A program made the position numbers and the translations under genes. This document shows positions 7,222-7,593 of a DNA stretch of 7,593 nt, piece after piece. How positions within the stretch are numbered: the stretch's first letter is position 1; each line of letters begins with the position of its first letter. A model generated the notes under the pieces. The model was not told the origin of the DNA, ran no database searches, and was given only the letters and a program-made list of their open reading frames with translations. This DNA comes from Cytophagales bacterium (GTDB lineage: Bacteria; Bacteroidota; Bacteroidia; Cytophagales; UBA9547), in assembly GCA_025360395.1 (NCBI GenBank), contig JANYCH010000262.1, positions 1 through 7,593 of the forward strand, given 5' to 3'.

Positions 7222-7267
7222 TGGACAATTATTGTCCATTTGAAATTCATTGTTATATTTGGACAAA
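7222..7267 (+). promoter_or_regulatory. Promoter and overlapping inverted-repeat operator of the XRE gene
   Basis: TATATTTG at 7254-7261 matches the Bacteroidota -7 consensus exactly, and ATTG at 7231-7234 lies 19 bases upstream as the -33 element. A perfect inverted repeat, TGGACAAT-T-ATTGTCCA (7222-7238), covers the -33 element. A further half-site, TGGACAAA (7260-7267), overlaps the end of the -7 element and the expected start site. This layout, with operator half-sites over both promoter elements just upstream of a small helix-turn-helix gene, suggests autoregulation. The matches are seen; binding is inferred. Confidence 0.6.
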
Positions 7268-7283
7268 AGTAGACCGCAATAAA

Positions 7284-7457
7284 ATGAAACAGCCGACTTC
7301 TTTTAGTGAACATATACGGCACTTACGTGTAACAGCAGAACTTTCTCTTCGACAAGTTGCTAATGACTTAAGAATTGACCCTTCATTGTTAGCGAAATTT
7401 GAACGGAACGAAAGACGTCCTACCAAGGATTTAATCAAGATAATAGAAGAATACTGA
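7284..7457 (+). CDS. Short XRE-family helix-turn-helix regulator
   Basis: This is a 57-residue DNA-binding protein consisting of almost nothing but an HTH_3/XRE domain: helix 1 FSEHIRHLRV (7-16), helix 2 SLRQVANDL (21-29), recognition helix DPSLLAKFERN (32-42), then RRPTKDLIKIIEEY closing the fold. By recall it resembles a Bacteroidota family of regulators with LRxVAxxLxIDPSxLxKxERxER motifs, usually around 100 residues and sometimes found beside restriction-modification genes. This one stops right after the HTH fold, so it is either a minimal regulator or a copy that has lost its C-terminal part. ATG at 7284 is chosen because the longer frame from GTG at 7221 would run through the promoter. 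There is no clear Shine-Dalgarno. The overlapping inverted repeat upstream points to self-control. The regulated genes would lie beyond the window. Confidence 0.72.
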   Translation: MKQPTSFSEHIRHLRVTAELSLRQVANDLRIDPSLLAKFERNERRPTKDLIKIIEEY

Positions 7458-7464
7458 GGTGGTT

Positions 7465-7491
7465 CAATTTAGCAGGACAGTTCCTAAATTG
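7465..7491. repeat. Inverted repeat just after the XRE gene
   Basis: CAATTTAG (7465-7472) and CTAAATTG (7484-7491) are perfect inverted copies around an 11-base loop. The start of the loop also allows an alternative AGGA/TCCT stem (7474-7477 with 7482-7485). No T-run follows, so it is not a standard terminator despite its position 8 bases past the stop. Confidence 0.55.
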
Positions 7492-7513
7492 GTTAAATAC
7501 ATACATATTATTC

Positions 7514-7555
7514 AAAACGGAGGATGGATTCCATCCCCTCGTTGAGAACCGTTTT
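7514..7555. repeat. Compact nested inverted repeats (possible three-way junction)
   Basis: AAAACGG (7514-7520) pairs with CCGTTTT (7549-7555). Inside, GGATGG (7522-7527) pairs with CCATCC (7531-7536) around ATT, and CTC (7538-7540) with GAG (7544-7546) around GTT. The outer stem ends in TTTT followed by A, so it could act as a terminator for the XRE transcript. The branched form is also what a small structured RNA or a mobile-element end could show. The pairs are seen; the function is unknown. Confidence 0.5.
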
Positions 7556-7593
7556 ATTGGGGGTTTGTAAATTTATGGTTTTACATTGATTTA

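Noticed and set aside
7514..7555. tRNA-like cloverleaf
   Set aside because: At 42 bases it is far too short and lacks the conserved T-loop and anticodon arm.
7448..7570. Open frame overlapping the end of the XRE gene, as a frameshifted continuation
   Set aside because: It is open to a TAA at 7568, but its sequence (Trp/Phe/Leu/Asn-rich) does not resemble the C-terminal part of related regulators and it has no start of its own.

Overview
The window looks like chromosomal DNA from a member of the Bacteroidota. The DNA is AT-rich and Shine-Dalgarno sequences are mostly weak or absent. At least one promoter fits the Bacteroidota pattern (TTG, about 19 bases, TAnnTTTG). ScpA, Dxs and RecA read like Bacteroidota orthologues, and the accessory genes (an S74 tail-fibre-type protein and a cupin lipoprotein) are common in that phylum. 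Taxonomy is inferred from recalled family features, not from a search.

Layout, left to right. (1) Positions 1-597 hold the 3' end of a gene for a protein ending in a peptidase S74 intramolecular chaperone domain and a coiled coil, followed by a good intrinsic terminator. (2) Positions 728-1702 encode a lipoprotein made of two tandem cupin domains (DUF4437-like by recall). A 14-base perfect palindrome lies upstream and a symmetrical terminator follows that could serve both strands. (3) On the minus strand, scpA (condensin kleisin) and a dedA-type membrane protein gene form a tight pair with 5 bases between them. (4) Divergent from scpA is dxs, the first enzyme of the MEP isoprenoid pathway, and then recA. 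(5) A small secreted protein of unknown function follows recA and ends in a clear terminator. (6) The right end holds a 57-codon XRE-type helix-turn-helix gene with a well-formed promoter overlapped by an inverted repeat, then about 90 bases rich in inverted repeats up to the window edge.

The central block (scpA, dedA, dxs, recA) is housekeeping: chromosome segregation, envelope lipid-carrier recycling, isoprenoid precursor supply and recombination. Dxs and DedA may be loosely linked through undecaprenyl phosphate, because Dxs feeds synthesis of the carrier and some DedA proteins are implicated in recycling it. They are in separate transcription units, so this is context only.

I found no CRISPR array, rRNA, tRNA, insertion sequence or convincing new multi-gene system. 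The most unusual region is the right end, with a minimal self-controlled-looking XRE gene followed by a compact structured tail, but the window stops before its context is visible.
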